Positions 42,593 through 51,908 of a stretch of DNA of 64,000 nucleotides are shown piece by piece. The position numbers and the translations under genes are program-made. Source of the stretch: KK5 sp034043675 (GTDB taxonomy: Bacteria; Pseudomonadota; Gammaproteobacteria; Burkholderiales; Burkholderiaceae_C); contig NZ_JAXCLA010000005.1 of NCBI RefSeq assembly GCF_034043675.1, forward strand, positions 372,001 through 436,000, written 5' to 3'. Under the pieces are notes generated by a model. The model saw only the letters and a list, made by a program, of their open reading frames with translations. It was not told the DNA's origin and did no database searches. Position 1 is the stretch's first letter. Every line of letters starts with the position of its first letter.

Positions 42593-42607
42593 AATTCATA
42601 GAGAATT
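42593..42607. promoter_or_regulatory. Candidate LysR-type binding site in the divergent gap
   Basis: AATTC (42593-42597) and GAATT (42603-42607) form an inverted repeat around ATAGA, in the 110-bp gap between the AhpD-like gene and the divergent LysR-type gene. LysR regulators usually bind short interrupted dyads at such positions. Short arms make this tentative. Confidence 0.4.
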
Positions 42608-42647
42608 CGCGCCGTGGATAAATGACTGTTTCCATTCCAGGAAAGAT

Positions 42648-43553
42648 ATGGACAAGCTCGAGGCGATGACGATCTTTGTGGCGGTCGTTCAGGAGAAGGG
42701 CTTCTCCGCGGCCGCGCGCAAGCTCGGGGTGTCGCCCCCGGTGGTCACCCGCGCCGTGAGCGACCTGGAAGCCGCCATGAAGGTCCGCCTGCTGGTGCGC
42801 ACCACAAGGATCGTCACCGTCACCGAAGCGGGTGAGCGTTATGCGCAGGACTGCCGTCGCGTGCTCGCCGAGATCCAGGAGATCGAACAGGCCGCCACCG
42901 GCGCGCACGGCGCCGTGCGCGGGCGCCTCGTGATCACCGCGTCATCGATGTTCGGCCGCATGAGACTGGGGCCCGTCGTGCGCGGCTACCTCGAGCGCTA
43001 CCCGGAAACGGAGATCGAGTGCCGCTACCTGGACCGCACGGTGAACCTGCTGAACGAGGGCATCGACGTGGCCATCCGCATCGGCGAGCTACCCGATTCC
43101 TCGTACCACGCAACACCGCTGGCGTCCGTTCGCCGCATCGTCTGCGCCACCCCTGAATACCTTCGCGAACATGGGACGCCAGCTCGCCCGGAGGAGTTGA
43201 CGCACCACAGCGTCATCGCCGCGCTCAGCATGGAACCCGGCAATGAGTGGAAGTTCGTCAGCGGCGGCGAGACGCTCACTGCATCCGTCCGGCCGCGGCT
43301 TGCCACCACGAGCAACGACCACGCGATTCAAGCCGCGAGCACCGGCTTCGGACTGACGAGAGTCTTCGACTACATGGTGCAGGACCAGTTGGCCGACGGC
43401 CGATTGGTCGAGGTGCTGGAGAGCTATGGCCCGCCCGCCGTGCCGGTCAACGCATTGCAGATGCAAGGGCGACTCGCATCAAGCAAGGTGCGCGCCTTCA
43501 TCGACCTGGCGATCGAGCATCTCCGCGGCAGTCCACTGTTTCCAAAACAGTAA
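42648..43553 (+). CDS. LysR-family transcriptional regulator
   Basis: The 301-residue protein has an N-terminal helix-turn-helix (MDKLEAMTIFVAVVQEKGFSAAARKLGVSPPVVTRAVSDLE in parts, residues 1-40) and a periplasmic-binding-like effector domain. It is the CrgA-like subgroup, with LNEGIDVAIRIGELPDSSYHATPLAS. It is transcribed away from the AhpD-like/oxidoreductase pair, the usual arrangement for LysR regulators and their targets. The inducer is unknown. Confidence 0.93.
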   Translation: MDKLEAMTIFVAVVQEKGFSAAARKLGVSPPVVTRAVSDLEAAMKVRLLVRTTRIVTVTEAGERYAQDCRRVLAEIQEIEQAATGAHGAVRGRLVITASSMFGRMRLGPVVRGYLERYPETEIECRYLDRTVNLLNEGIDVAIRIGELPDSSYHATPLASVRRIVCATPEYLREHGTPARPEELTHHSVIAALSMEPGNEWKFVSGGETLTASVRPRLATTSNDHAIQAASTGFGLTRVFDYMVQDQLADGRLVEVLESYGPPAVPVNALQMQGRLASSKVRAFIDLAIEHLRGSPLFPKQ

Positions 43554-43671
43554 AGGTCACTTCCGGTTCCTCGTCATTCCGTCTCAGCGGGGAATGATCG
43601 AGCATTTGCTCAGGGCTCCTCCATGGAGTGAAGCGCAATCCCGCGCTCCCCTGCAAGCTCAAGGAACTGCC

Positions 43672-44130
43672 ATGACCTCCACACTCACCCGCACCAAGCG
43701 GCTCATGATCGCCGCGGCAATCTCGGCCACCCTGCCCCTGCTCGCCCAGGCGGGCACCGCATCGGAGCTGTACACCGACGCCTCCAAGGTGGTGCCCATC
43801 ACGGAGCTGAAGTTCTACCAAAACAAGGAAGGACTCACCATCGCGAACGGCTGGGGCGACCCGGCAAACGGTGCCCACAGCAACTACATCAAGATGGCCG
43901 GCGGCACGGCCAGCGGCGTCCACACCCACACCGATTCGTACTACGGCGTCGTCATCGCCGGCGTCGTCGCGAACGAGGCGCCCGGCAGCTCGCAGGACCA
44001 TCCGCTGCCGGCCGGCTCCTACTGGTACCAGAAGGGTGGCGAGCGCCACGTCACCAAGTGCGTCTCGCAGACGGAATGCCTGTTCTTCGTCACGTCGAAG
44101 GGGCCGTTCGACTACCTGCAGAGCAAGTGA
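43672..44130 (+). CDS. Secreted cupin-like (DUF4437-type) protein
   Basis: The ATG at 43672 follows AAGGAAC (43661-43667) and gives 152 residues. An apparent extension to 43426 only shadows the LysR gene. The signal peptide RLMIAAAISATLPLLAQAG is cut near residue 28. The mature part has a cupin pattern: metal-ligand His in SGVHTHTDSYYGVVIAG and later His in GERHVTKC. It lies 118 bp after the LysR gene and convergent with the glycosyltransferase gene. It is probably a small periplasmic metal-binding protein. Activity is unknown. Confidence 0.82.
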   Translation: MTSTLTRTKRLMIAAAISATLPLLAQAGTASELYTDASKVVPITELKFYQNKEGLTIANGWGDPANGAHSNYIKMAGGTASGVHTHTDSYYGVVIAGVVANEAPGSSQDHPLPAGSYWYQKGGERHVTKCVSQTECLFFVTSKGPFDYLQSK

Positions 44131-44160
44131 CTCAGGACACGGGAACGGGCAAGGGCTGCT

Positions 44161-44841
44161 TCAGCCCTGCCACTTCTCCAGGTACTTGCCGTAGCTCTCG
44201 GTCCAGTTGTTCGACGCGAAGCCGCCGCCGCTCTGGTGCGTGATCGACACCGGCCAGGTGGCCAGGCGCAGGCCCTTGCTGCGGGCACTGCGGCAGAAGT
44301 CCAGATCGTAGAAGTGGAACTTGAAGCGCGGATCGAACAGCACGCCCGCTTCGCGCAGGCGCGAGCGGCGCGCGGCCAGCAGCACGCCGTCCAGCAGCTC
44401 GCATTCGGCCGGCACCGGACCAAAGGGCGTCAGCTTGCCGAAGGGCATCTTGCCGTGGGCGACGATGCCGCTGAGGTTGGCGCGGTCGTCCCAGGCGAAT
44501 GTGGTGTCCGGGAAGCACCAGGCCGGCTGCCTGGGCGCGATGCGGCGGTTGCCCGCCACGCCCAGCACGTCGAAGTGCATGAGGCCGTTGTGGATGCGGT
44601 CGGCGAAGAAGTAGTCGTCGAGCCAGACGTCGTCATGGATGAACACCAGGGCGTCGTCCGCAGCGCCGTCCTCGGCGAGGATGCGCGAGTTGTAGATCTC
44701 GGGCAGGCCGCGCGTGTTCTCGAAGGCGATGTGCGCGCGCAGGCGCGGGTCATCCACGAGCCGTCGCAGCGACAGGCCCAGCGCCGATTGCGCCCAGAAC
44801 TCGTCCTCGGTCGAACGCGTGGCGCTGATGATCTCGATCAT
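44161..44841 (-). CDS. GT-A-type glycosyltransferase, last gene of the secretion/glycosylation operon
   Basis: ATG at 44841 (MIEIISATRSTED) lies 16 bp after the preceding stop. The frame extension to 44907 overlaps that gene and is rejected. The 226-residue protein resembles short GT2-like transferases: FIHDDVWLDDYFFADRI, with a DxD-like metal motif near residue 80; a central FDVLGVAGNRRIAP; an acidic acceptor-site-like ELLDGVLLAARRS; and HFYDLDFCRSARSKGLRL near the C-terminus. No signal peptide or membrane helix is seen, so it acts in the cytosol. It may extend sugars placed by the GT41 enzyme of the same operon. Confidence 0.78.
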   Translation of the reverse strand: MIEIISATRSTEDEFWAQSALGLSLRRLVDDPRLRAHIAFENTRGLPEIYNSRILAEDGAADDALVFIHDDVWLDDYFFADRIHNGLMHFDVLGVAGNRRIAPRQPAWCFPDTTFAWDDRANLSGIVAHGKMPFGKLTPFGPVPAECELLDGVLLAARRSRLREAGVLFDPRFKFHFYDLDFCRSARSKGLRLATWPVSITHQSGGGFASNNWTESYGKYLEKWQG

Positions 44842-44857
44842 CGAATGCCCAGGCCGA

Positions 44858-46426
44858 TCAGGCCGTCTTGCGGCCGACCAGCACGAACTGGAAGGCCAGC
44901 GAGTCACGCTCCGCCTGATCGGGGTCGGCGCCGCTGGCCTGTGCCATCGCGCGGATGGGCGCCATGTACTTCTCCTGCCCGGGGAAGGTGATGTTGCGGG
45001 CGATGAGCCCCTCCACCGTGTAGCCGGTGGACTGGAACATCTCGACCATCGTCATCCGCGAGAAGAAGCGGATGTGCGTGCGGTCGAACAGCCCGTCGTC
45101 CTGGTACTGCATCAGGCCGGCATTGACGCGGGCCTGGAAGCTCCAGTGCTGCGAGTTCGGAATGCAGGCGATGACCACGCCCTGGTCGGACAGTTGGTTC
45201 CTCACCTTGCGCAGCACCTGCCACGGGTCGCGCAGATGCTCGAGCACGTCGCCGAACACCCAGGCATCGGCCGCGCCGAACGCCTGCCAGCTGGCTTCGT
45301 TGAGCTTCTCGATGTCGGCCAGGATCGCGGTGCCGCAGACCTCCTTCGCGATCGCAACGTTGTCCTCGTCGATATCGACGCCGGTCCAGTCGGTCCCGGG
45401 ATGGGTCTCGAAGTACTTGGCCGCCAGCGTGCCGCGCATGCAGCCGACTTCGACGACCTTGCGTGGTTGATGCTGCAACAGCAGTTGCAGGATCGTGTCG
45501 TTGAACTTGTCGTGGGCCGGGGTCTGCTTGATTGCCATGGTGTGTGGGGGTTCGTGGTGATCAGGCTGGGTGGGAGTGGCGGGCGCTGCGGCGCCGCGCC
45601 GGAACGCGGCGATCACCTGGCTGGCGCGTTCGTTGAAGCGCTGCAGGTACTTCTCGTCGCCGGTGTCCTTGTAAGCGCGCTTCAGCGCGTCGCAGGCCTT
45701 GGCATCGGCGCGGTACGCCGAAAAGATGTTCTGGTTGCCGGCATGCTGGCGGATTGGAATCGACACGGCGCGCCAGCCGCGGCGCGCGACCAGCGCCGAC
45801 GCCAGCCCTTCGATCAGGAACACCTTGCGCATCACCTCGCCGGTGTACGAAGTGCGGGTGTTCAGCGCGGCGCTCAGCGGGTGGGCAGGATCCTCGGCGA
45901 TCGCGAAGATCGCCTCGGCGACCTCGAGCCACTCACGCCAGAACGCAGGCCGCGCGACGAAGTAGTTGCTGTAGATCGTGTCGCGCTCGTCGTTGACCAT
46001 CGAGCGGATGTCCAGCTGCCACGGCTTCGCATCGAGGATGGCCGAGTACAGGTCGAGGCTGCCGGGGGCGGTCGCATCGGAGCCGTAGTAGACGTTGCGG
46101 AACAGCGCGCCGACCTCGGGATGCGGGCAGCAGAAGATCAGGTCAACATCCGGCGACTGCTGCGCCACCGCGTCGGCGAACTCCTGCGCGGCGAGGCCGG
46201 TCTTGGTCTCGAACTTCGGCGACAGGAAGCCGTAGTAGTGATCCTCGACCAGCGGCTGCGTCAGCAGGTAGCGCCGGATCGGCCAGTACTCGTACCAGTC
46301 GGGCCGGGGGTTGTCCGTGTTGTCGAGCAATTCGAACGCGGCCGGCGCCGACGCCCGCGTGGCCGCGGAATAGGCGATGTGATGGATGTGCGATTCGATC
46401 ACCGCAGTTTCCTGGTCGGGCGGCAT
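44858..46426 (-). CDS. Fusion of an unrecognised glycan-related domain with a class I SAM methyltransferase
   Basis: One uninterrupted frame gives 522 residues from the ATG at 46426. A GTG at 46402 with a better ribosome site (AGGAAA) is an alternative start, giving 514. Residues 1 to about 235 (HHIAYSAATRASAPAAFELLDNT and on, with DVDLIFCCPHPEVGALFRN) match no family I can name, but look like enzymes of surface-glycan loci. A Pro-rich linker follows. The C-terminal part is a Rossmann methyltransferase: VVEVGCMRGTLAAKYFE (motif I), GVDIDEDN and VFGDVLEHLRDPW. An internal ATG after the linker could also start a separate methyltransferase. It probably modifies a glycan, perhaps capping chains on the secreted protein (inference). 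Confidence 0.75.
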   Translation of the reverse strand: MPPDQETAVIESHIHHIAYSAATRASAPAAFELLDNTDNPRPDWYEYWPIRRYLLTQPLVEDHYYGFLSPKFETKTGLAAQEFADAVAQQSPDVDLIFCCPHPEVGALFRNVYYGSDATAPGSLDLYSAILDAKPWQLDIRSMVNDERDTIYSNYFVARPAFWREWLEVAEAIFAIAEDPAHPLSAALNTRTSYTGEVMRKVFLIEGLASALVARRGWRAVSIPIRQHAGNQNIFSAYRADAKACDALKRAYKDTGDEKYLQRFNERASQVIAAFRRGAAAPATPTQPDHHEPPHTMAIKQTPAHDKFNDTILQLLLQHQPRKVVEVGCMRGTLAAKYFETHPGTDWTGVDIDEDNVAIAKEVCGTAILADIEKLNEASWQAFGAADAWVFGDVLEHLRDPWQVLRKVRNQLSDQGVVIACIPNSQHWSFQARVNAGLMQYQDDGLFDRTHIRFFSRMTMVEMFQSTGYTVEGLIARNITFPGQEKYMAPIRAMAQASGADPDQAERDSLAFQFVLVGRKTA

Positions 46427-46482
46427 GCTAGGGGTGCTACGTAGAGGTAACGCGTTAGATGAGCGGCAGTTTATGCCCGCGC

Positions 46483-48162
46483 TCAGCGCAGGGGCACCAT
46501 CACGCCCCGCCCCATCGACCACATCAGCGCGATCAGCTGCTCGCTGTCGAACAGCGCGTTGACGTGGGAGATGCGCATCGAGTAGTAGTCGCTCTCGGCG
46601 GCCATCACGTCGAACAGCGAGCGCCGGCCGAGTTCCTGCCACTGCTGCAGGGTAGCGGCGCGCACGCGGTCGCTGTTGCGCAGGATGTCGACGATGCGGC
46701 GCGCGCGGTCCAGCGCCGAGTTGGTCTGCTCGTAGACGTCCAGCAGCCGGTAGCGCTTGGCCTCGATCGTGTCGTCGCGCTGCAGGTCGGCCGCCTGGTA
46801 GCGGCGGTTGGCGGCACGCACGGTGTCGTCGGCGCCCGGCGTCATCAGCGGGATGTTGACGGTCACGCCGCCGAGCCAGCTCACCGAGCTGGACGCGCCC
46901 ACCGCCTTGCTGGCATTCACCAGCAGGCCGACGCTGGGCTTCTGCCCGGCCCGCACCGATTCGGCGTAGCTGCGCTGTGCTTTGGCCTGCGCGGTGGCCT
47001 GGGCCACGTCGGCGCCCTGCACCAGGTCGGCCTGCAGTTCGTTCACGTCCGGCAGTTGGGCCAGCACGGAGCTGAGGCTGGCGCTGGGCGGCAGGTCGTC
47101 GCCCGCGTAGCGACGCAACCGCACCTCGGTCTGGCGCAGCGAGGACATCGTCTGCTCCAGCGACAGGTCGGCCTGCTGCAGGCTCTTCTGCGCCTGCGTC
47201 AGCTCGCTGGAGCGGCCGCGGTCGGCCTTGGTGATGATCTCCAGCGCATCGACCAGGCAGGCCATCTTGCGCACGTACTGGCGGAACACCTGCGCCTGCA
47301 GGATGTAGCGGCTGCGATCCAGCGCGAGGCTCACCGTCTGCAGCGCCAGCTGCTCCTCGGCGCCGTCCTGGTTGAACTTGGCGGCGTCGGCCAGGTTGGA
47401 GCGCCATTCGGTCAGCTTGGCGATGCGGCCGAAGTCGTAGATCGGCGCGCTGACCGAGACCGTCATCGAGCCCTGCAGGCCCCGCGCCTCGTCCACGCCG
47501 GAGATGATGCTGCCGATGTGGCCGGCCGTGCCGTTCACCGTCACCGTGGGCATGCGCTGCGCCTTCGATTCGGCGAGGTCGGCCTCGGCCGCCTGCGTCA
47601 GGAATCTCGCGACGCCGACCGTGCGGCTGCGCTGCAGCGCCTGGTTCACCAGCGTCTGCAACTGGTAGCGCGGATCGCCGTCGCTGACGACCAGCAGCGC
47701 GGTGTCCTTGGCGCTGCTGCGCAGCGCGGGCAGCGTTTCCTCGTCGTTGCAGCGGCCTTGCGAGGCAGGTGCGGGTGCGGGCGGCGACGCGGATGGCGTT
47801 GCCCGCACCGGTGCGGGAGGCGCGGCCGCGATGCGACGGACGGGTGCGGGTGCGGGTGCGGGCATCGGCGCAGGAACAGGTGCTGCGGCGACAGGCACCG
47901 GTGCAGGCGCCGGTGCAGGTGTCGGTGCGATGTCAGCCGGCGCGCTGGCCGGGACCGCGGTCCGCGGCAGCAGTGCGCCCGAAGGCGCATTGCGCGCCGG
48001 CGGCGGCGAAGTGACGACGCCGGACGAACTGCGCGGCAGCAGGGCGCCAGATACGTCGTTGCGCGCCTGCGCCGCGGGCACGCCCGCCCCCAGGGCCAAC
48101 AGGATGGCGGCAGCCAGGATGCTGGTGCGGACGACGGGAAGCGACTTCGAGAGGACGGGCAT
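46483..48162 (-). CDS. TolC-family outer-membrane channel of the type I secretion system
   Basis: ATG at 48162 (MPVLSKSLPVVRTS) is preferred. A GTG 39 bp upstream would add an unlikely leader. The 559-residue protein has a signal peptide ending near GVPAAQA, then an unusual low-complexity Ala/Pro-rich stretch (about residues 75-125). The TolC-like coiled-coil repeats follow, with the typical QALQRSRTVGVARFLTQAAEADLAESKAQRMPTV in parts and LLDVYEQTNSALDRARRIVDILRNSD late. It forms the outer-membrane duct for the HlyD/ABC pair upstream in the operon, as LapE does in LapBCE systems. Confidence 0.9.
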   Translation of the reverse strand: MPVLSKSLPVVRTSILAAAILLALGAGVPAAQARNDVSGALLPRSSSGVVTSPPPARNAPSGALLPRTAVPASAPADIAPTPAPAPAPVPVAAAPVPAPMPAPAPAPVRRIAAAPPAPVRATPSASPPAPAPASQGRCNDEETLPALRSSAKDTALLVVSDGDPRYQLQTLVNQALQRSRTVGVARFLTQAAEADLAESKAQRMPTVTVNGTAGHIGSIISGVDEARGLQGSMTVSVSAPIYDFGRIAKLTEWRSNLADAAKFNQDGAEEQLALQTVSLALDRSRYILQAQVFRQYVRKMACLVDALEIITKADRGRSSELTQAQKSLQQADLSLEQTMSSLRQTEVRLRRYAGDDLPPSASLSSVLAQLPDVNELQADLVQGADVAQATAQAKAQRSYAESVRAGQKPSVGLLVNASKAVGASSSVSWLGGVTVNIPLMTPGADDTVRAANRRYQAADLQRDDTIEAKRYRLLDVYEQTNSALDRARRIVDILRNSDRVRAATLQQWQELGRRSLFDVMAAESDYYSMRISHVNALFDSEQLIALMWSMGRGVMVPLR

Positions 48163-48285
48163 GGGGACAGCGGAAATGGCATGGGGGCCAATACCCGTCA
48201 CTGGAACACGTACAACCCGGCAACAAAGCCCGGAAAAGCGGCGCTGCGGCCCGCCTCTTCTGGAGCGTTTGCTCCAGCGCTCGCT

Positions 48286-49512
48286 TCAGCGCTCGCGCAG
48301 AGCCTCCCGGCTCTTCATCATCGGCCGCAGCATGTAGCTCAGCACCGAGCGGTCGCCGGTCTTGATCTCGACCGTGGCCTGCATGCCGGGGATGACCGGC
48401 AGCGGCTTGCCCTTGAACTGCAGGGTGTTGCGCTCGGCGGTGACGATGACGCGGTAGTAGGCATTGGCGGGGTTGCCGCCCTTCTCGGGCGTCTCGCCCA
48501 CCGCGTCGGGGCTGATGTAGGTCACCTTGCCTTCCAGCCCGCCGTTGATGTTGAAGTCGTAGCCCATCAGCTTCACCTCGGCCTTCTGGCCCAGGTGCAT
48601 GAAGCCGATGTCGGCCGGTTTGATGCGCGCTTCGACCAGCACGCGCGTGCCGATCGGCGAGATCTCCATCACCGGCGCGCCGGCGGTGACGACGCCGCCG
48701 ACCGTGTTGACCTTGATCGACTTGACCACGCCATGCACCGGCGACTTCAGCGCCGTGCGCGTCATCTGATCCTGGCGGATCACCATCTGCTCGTCCAGCG
48801 CGTTCAGGTCGTTCTGCACCCGCACCAGCTCGCCCGCAGCCTCCTGGCGGAAGCGGCTGACGCGTTCGTTGCGCTGCGCCTGCAGCTCGTTGACCTGGCG
48901 CGACAGGCGCATCACCTCGACGACCGACATCAGGCCCTTGGCCGACATGTCCTGCGAGATCTTCAGCTCGCGCTGCAGCAGGCCGGTGCTGCGGTCCACG
49001 CTGGCGACCGATTCCTCCAGCACGCGGCGGCGCGCCTGGAACGATTCCGTCTCGGCCTGCGCGATGCGCGGCACGGCCTGCACCTCTGGCGGGAAGGTGA
49101 TCGAGCCGGCGCCATCGGCCTCGGCCTTCAGCCGCGCCACCTGGGCCTTCAGCGCGAGCATGCGACCCTGTCCTTCAGCCTGCGAGGCCTCGACGCGGGT
49201 CGGGTCGAGCTGGGCCAGGTCCTGGCCGGCCTCCACTTCCTGGCCCTCGCGCACGTAGAGCTCGCGCAGGATGCCGCTTTCCAGGCTGGCGATGACCTGC
49301 TCGCTGCCATCCGGCACGATGCGGCCATCGCTGCGGGTGATCTCGTCCACATGAGCGAATGAGGACCAGGCGATCGCCGTCGCGACGAGCGCCAGCAGCA
49401 GGTACAGACCCCAGACGGCGCGCGGCATCGGCTCGTCGATCGCCGCGGCATGCAGGCCGCTGACGAAGAGGCCTTCTTCGCGGGTCAGCGCGGTTCGATC
49501 GTTGCTGGCCAT
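48286..49512 (-). CDS. HlyD-family periplasmic adaptor of the type I secretion system
   Basis: The 408-residue protein has a single N-terminal membrane helix (AVWGLYLLLALVATAIAWSSF, residues about 28-48). A biotinyl-lipoyl-like hairpin (ITRSDGRIVPDGSEQVIASLESG) opens a long coiled-coil region with paired heptads. A C-terminal beta-barrel carries KVTYISPDAVGETPEKGG and ends in the classic MQATVEIKTGDRSVLSYMLRPM. It bridges ABC exporter and TolC-like channel. It lies 8 bp after the ABC gene stop and 123 bp before the TolC-like gene. Confidence 0.94.
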   Translation of the reverse strand: MASNDRTALTREEGLFVSGLHAAAIDEPMPRAVWGLYLLLALVATAIAWSSFAHVDEITRSDGRIVPDGSEQVIASLESGILRELYVREGQEVEAGQDLAQLDPTRVEASQAEGQGRMLALKAQVARLKAEADGAGSITFPPEVQAVPRIAQAETESFQARRRVLEESVASVDRSTGLLQRELKISQDMSAKGLMSVVEVMRLSRQVNELQAQRNERVSRFRQEAAGELVRVQNDLNALDEQMVIRQDQMTRTALKSPVHGVVKSIKVNTVGGVVTAGAPVMEISPIGTRVLVEARIKPADIGFMHLGQKAEVKLMGYDFNINGGLEGKVTYISPDAVGETPEKGGNPANAYYRVIVTAERNTLQFKGKPLPVIPGMQATVEIKTGDRSVLSYMLRPMMKSREALRER

Positions 49513-49520
49513 CTAGGGAC

Positions 49521-51902
49521 TCAGACCGAAGCGGAACGCTGCACGGGCTGCGCGGCGGGATGCATGCGCACGTCGGCCTGCGGCTGTGCCGGTTGCTGCT
49601 GCTGCGGCTGCCCCGGCGCGCTCGGGCGCACGCCGGACAGCGCCGCCAGCACCTGATCGCGCGGGCCGTCCATCACGATGCGGCCGTTGTCGACGACGGC
49701 GATCCGCGACACCAGCTCCAGCACGGCCGGGCGGTGCGTGACCATCACCAGCGTGCAACTGCCGGCCGCATCGCGCAGCTGGCGCAGGAAGGCGATTTCG
49801 GACTGCGCATCCATCGAGCTGGTGGGCTCGTCCATCAGCAGCACCTGCGGCCGCGCGACGAGCGCGCGCGCCAGCGCGACGAGCTGGCGCTGGCCGCCGG
49901 ACAGCAGGCCGCCCATCTCGCCCACCGGCAGATCCCAGCCCATCGGGTGGCCAGCGATCACGCGGTCCAGCCCGGTCAGGCGCGCCACCTCGACGAGGCG
50001 CTGCGCATCGAGGTGCGCGCGGCCCATCAGCACGTTGTCGCGCAAGGTGCCCTGGAACAGGCGCGGCTCCTGCGAGACGAAGCCGACGCGCGCACGGAAC
50101 TCGGCCGGGTCGATCTGGCGCAGGTCGATGCCATCCACGTCGACCATGCCTTCGGTCGGCTGGTAGAGGCCCGCCAGCAGGCGCAGGATCGTCGACTTGC
50201 CGCTGCCGATGCGGCCCAGGATGGCGATGCGCTCGCCCGGCTCCAGCCGCATCGTCACGTTGCGCAGCACCTTGGGCGCGTGCGCCGCAGCCTGGGCGGC
50301 GGGGCCGACCAGCGGGTAGGAGAAGCCGACGTCATGCAGGCCGAGCCGGCCGCTGAGCTGGCTCAGCGGCACGTAGCTCCGACTGGAATCGCGCTCGGTG
50401 GGCTGACTCATCATCCGGTCCAGCGAGAGCATCGCCGCGCGCGCCCCCTGGAAGCGCGTGGCCAGGCCCACGAGGCTGCCCAGCGGCATCACGGCGCGGC
50501 TGGCGAACATCACCGAGCCGAGCAGCGCGCCCGAGGTGATGGCGCCGTCGTGGATCAGGTAGACGCCCCACACCAGCATGATCAGGTTGATCAGCTGCTG
50601 CATCGTCGCGGTGAGGTTGTTGCTGAGGCTGGAGAGGCCGCGTGCGCGCAGCGAGGACTCGGCGGCAATCGCCGTGCTGGTCTCGTAGCGGCGCAGGAAG
50701 CGGCCTTCGGCGCCGGAGGTCTTCAGGTCTTCCAGGCCCTCGATCGCCTCGACCAGCGTGCCCTGCAGGTCGGCCTGCTCGGCCATGTTCGTGCGCATGG
50801 CCTTGCGCAGATAGCCCTGCATGCCCCAGTTCATCAGCAGGATCAGCGGCAGGGTCAGCACCAGCACCCAGCCCAGCGGGCCGCCGATGACGAAGGTCAT
50901 CCCGACGAAGACAAGGATGAACGGCAGATCGGTCAGCGCCGACATCGTGGCCGAGGTGAAGAAGTCGCGCACCACCTCCACCTGCGCCAGGTAGTGGGCG
51001 TAGGAGCCGGCCGATTCGGGCTTGTGCTCCATCCGCACGCCCAGGGTCTGGCGGAACAGCTTGGCACCGATGATCAGGTCCGCCTTGCGGCCGGCCAGGT
51101 CGATCATGTGGCTGCGCAGCTGGCGCGAGAACAGGTCGAACATCAGCGCCAGGGCCGCGCCGGTGGCCAAGGTCCACAGGGTCACCAGCGCCTGGTGCGG
51201 GATCACCTTGTCGTAGATCACCGAGGTGACGAGGCCCGACACCAGCATCAGCACATTGCTGAGCAGCGCCGCCAGCATCGCCGAGCGGTAGTAGGGCACG
51301 AAACGCTTCAGCGTGCCCCACAGCCAGTGCTCACCGGCCGGCGCCAGCAGCGCGGCCTCGGCATTGCGCGTGTGCGCCTGCGAGACCTCCTTCGGCGAGA
51401 CGACCATCACGAAGCCGCTGTACTCCGGCTCCAGTTCGCTCAGCGAAGCGGCGCAGGCCGCCGCCTCCGGGCCGGGGAAGACCACCTCAAAACGTCCCCC
51501 TTGGCCTTCGTCCAGCGGCTTGACCAGCACGCAGGCGTCGCCCTCGTTGAGCAGCAGCACGCAGGGCATCAGCGCGGGGTTGATGTCCAGGATGGCCTTG
51601 CGCAGCAGGCCGGCGTTGTAGCCCGCCTCGCGCATCACGCGCAGCGCCTGGTCCGGCGCCAGCGCGCCTTCCACCGGCGTGCCGGCGCGCAGCGATTCGG
51701 GCGAGCGCGGCTTGCCGTGGTGGCGGGTCAGCCAGGCCAGCGCCTGCAGCAGCGGGTCGCCGATCGGCTGCTCGGCCAGGCCTTCGAGCGGATCGGGTGC
51801 GTGGGCCGGCGCGGCCACCGTGCTGTCCGCGGCCAGGCGCAGGCCGGCCGGCGTGCCGCGGGGGCTGCCGCCGTCGAAGAAGGAGTCGTTGCGCGTCGCC
51901 AT
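49521..51902 (-). CDS. Type I secretion ABC exporter with degenerate C39-like domain (LapB/LssB type)
   Basis: The 793-residue protein has three parts. The N-terminal C39-like domain (about residues 45-170) reads GDPLLQALAWLTRHHG where a true C39 peptidase has its catalytic Cys; here Pro takes that place, so the domain should bind and not cleave. Six membrane helices follow (about 190-480). The ATPase has Walker A GRIGSGKST, signature LSGGQRQ and Walker B VLLMDEPTSSMD. LapB/LssB exporters of this design secrete very large repeat adhesins with C-terminal signals. It lies 6 bp after the GT41 gene, so glycosylation and export appear coupled. Confidence 0.94.
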   Translation of the reverse strand: MATRNDSFFDGGSPRGTPAGLRLAADSTVAAPAHAPDPLEGLAEQPIGDPLLQALAWLTRHHGKPRSPESLRAGTPVEGALAPDQALRVMREAGYNAGLLRKAILDINPALMPCVLLLNEGDACVLVKPLDEGQGGRFEVVFPGPEAAACAASLSELEPEYSGFVMVVSPKEVSQAHTRNAEAALLAPAGEHWLWGTLKRFVPYYRSAMLAALLSNVLMLVSGLVTSVIYDKVIPHQALVTLWTLATGAALALMFDLFSRQLRSHMIDLAGRKADLIIGAKLFRQTLGVRMEHKPESAGSYAHYLAQVEVVRDFFTSATMSALTDLPFILVFVGMTFVIGGPLGWVLVLTLPLILLMNWGMQGYLRKAMRTNMAEQADLQGTLVEAIEGLEDLKTSGAEGRFLRRYETSTAIAAESSLRARGLSSLSNNLTATMQQLINLIMLVWGVYLIHDGAITSGALLGSVMFASRAVMPLGSLVGLATRFQGARAAMLSLDRMMSQPTERDSSRSYVPLSQLSGRLGLHDVGFSYPLVGPAAQAAAHAPKVLRNVTMRLEPGERIAILGRIGSGKSTILRLLAGLYQPTEGMVDVDGIDLRQIDPAEFRARVGFVSQEPRLFQGTLRDNVLMGRAHLDAQRLVEVARLTGLDRVIAGHPMGWDLPVGEMGGLLSGGQRQLVALARALVARPQVLLMDEPTSSMDAQSEIAFLRQLRDAAGSCTLVMVTHRPAVLELVSRIAVVDNGRIVMDGPRDQVLAALSGVRPSAPGQPQQQQPAQPQADVRMHPAAQPVQRSASV

Positions 51903-51908
51903 GGGTCC

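Noticed and set aside
44858..47407. An 849-residue frame covering part of the TolC-like gene.
   Set aside because: The upstream third is a shadow of the TolC-like gene. The protein-like sequence begins near 46426.
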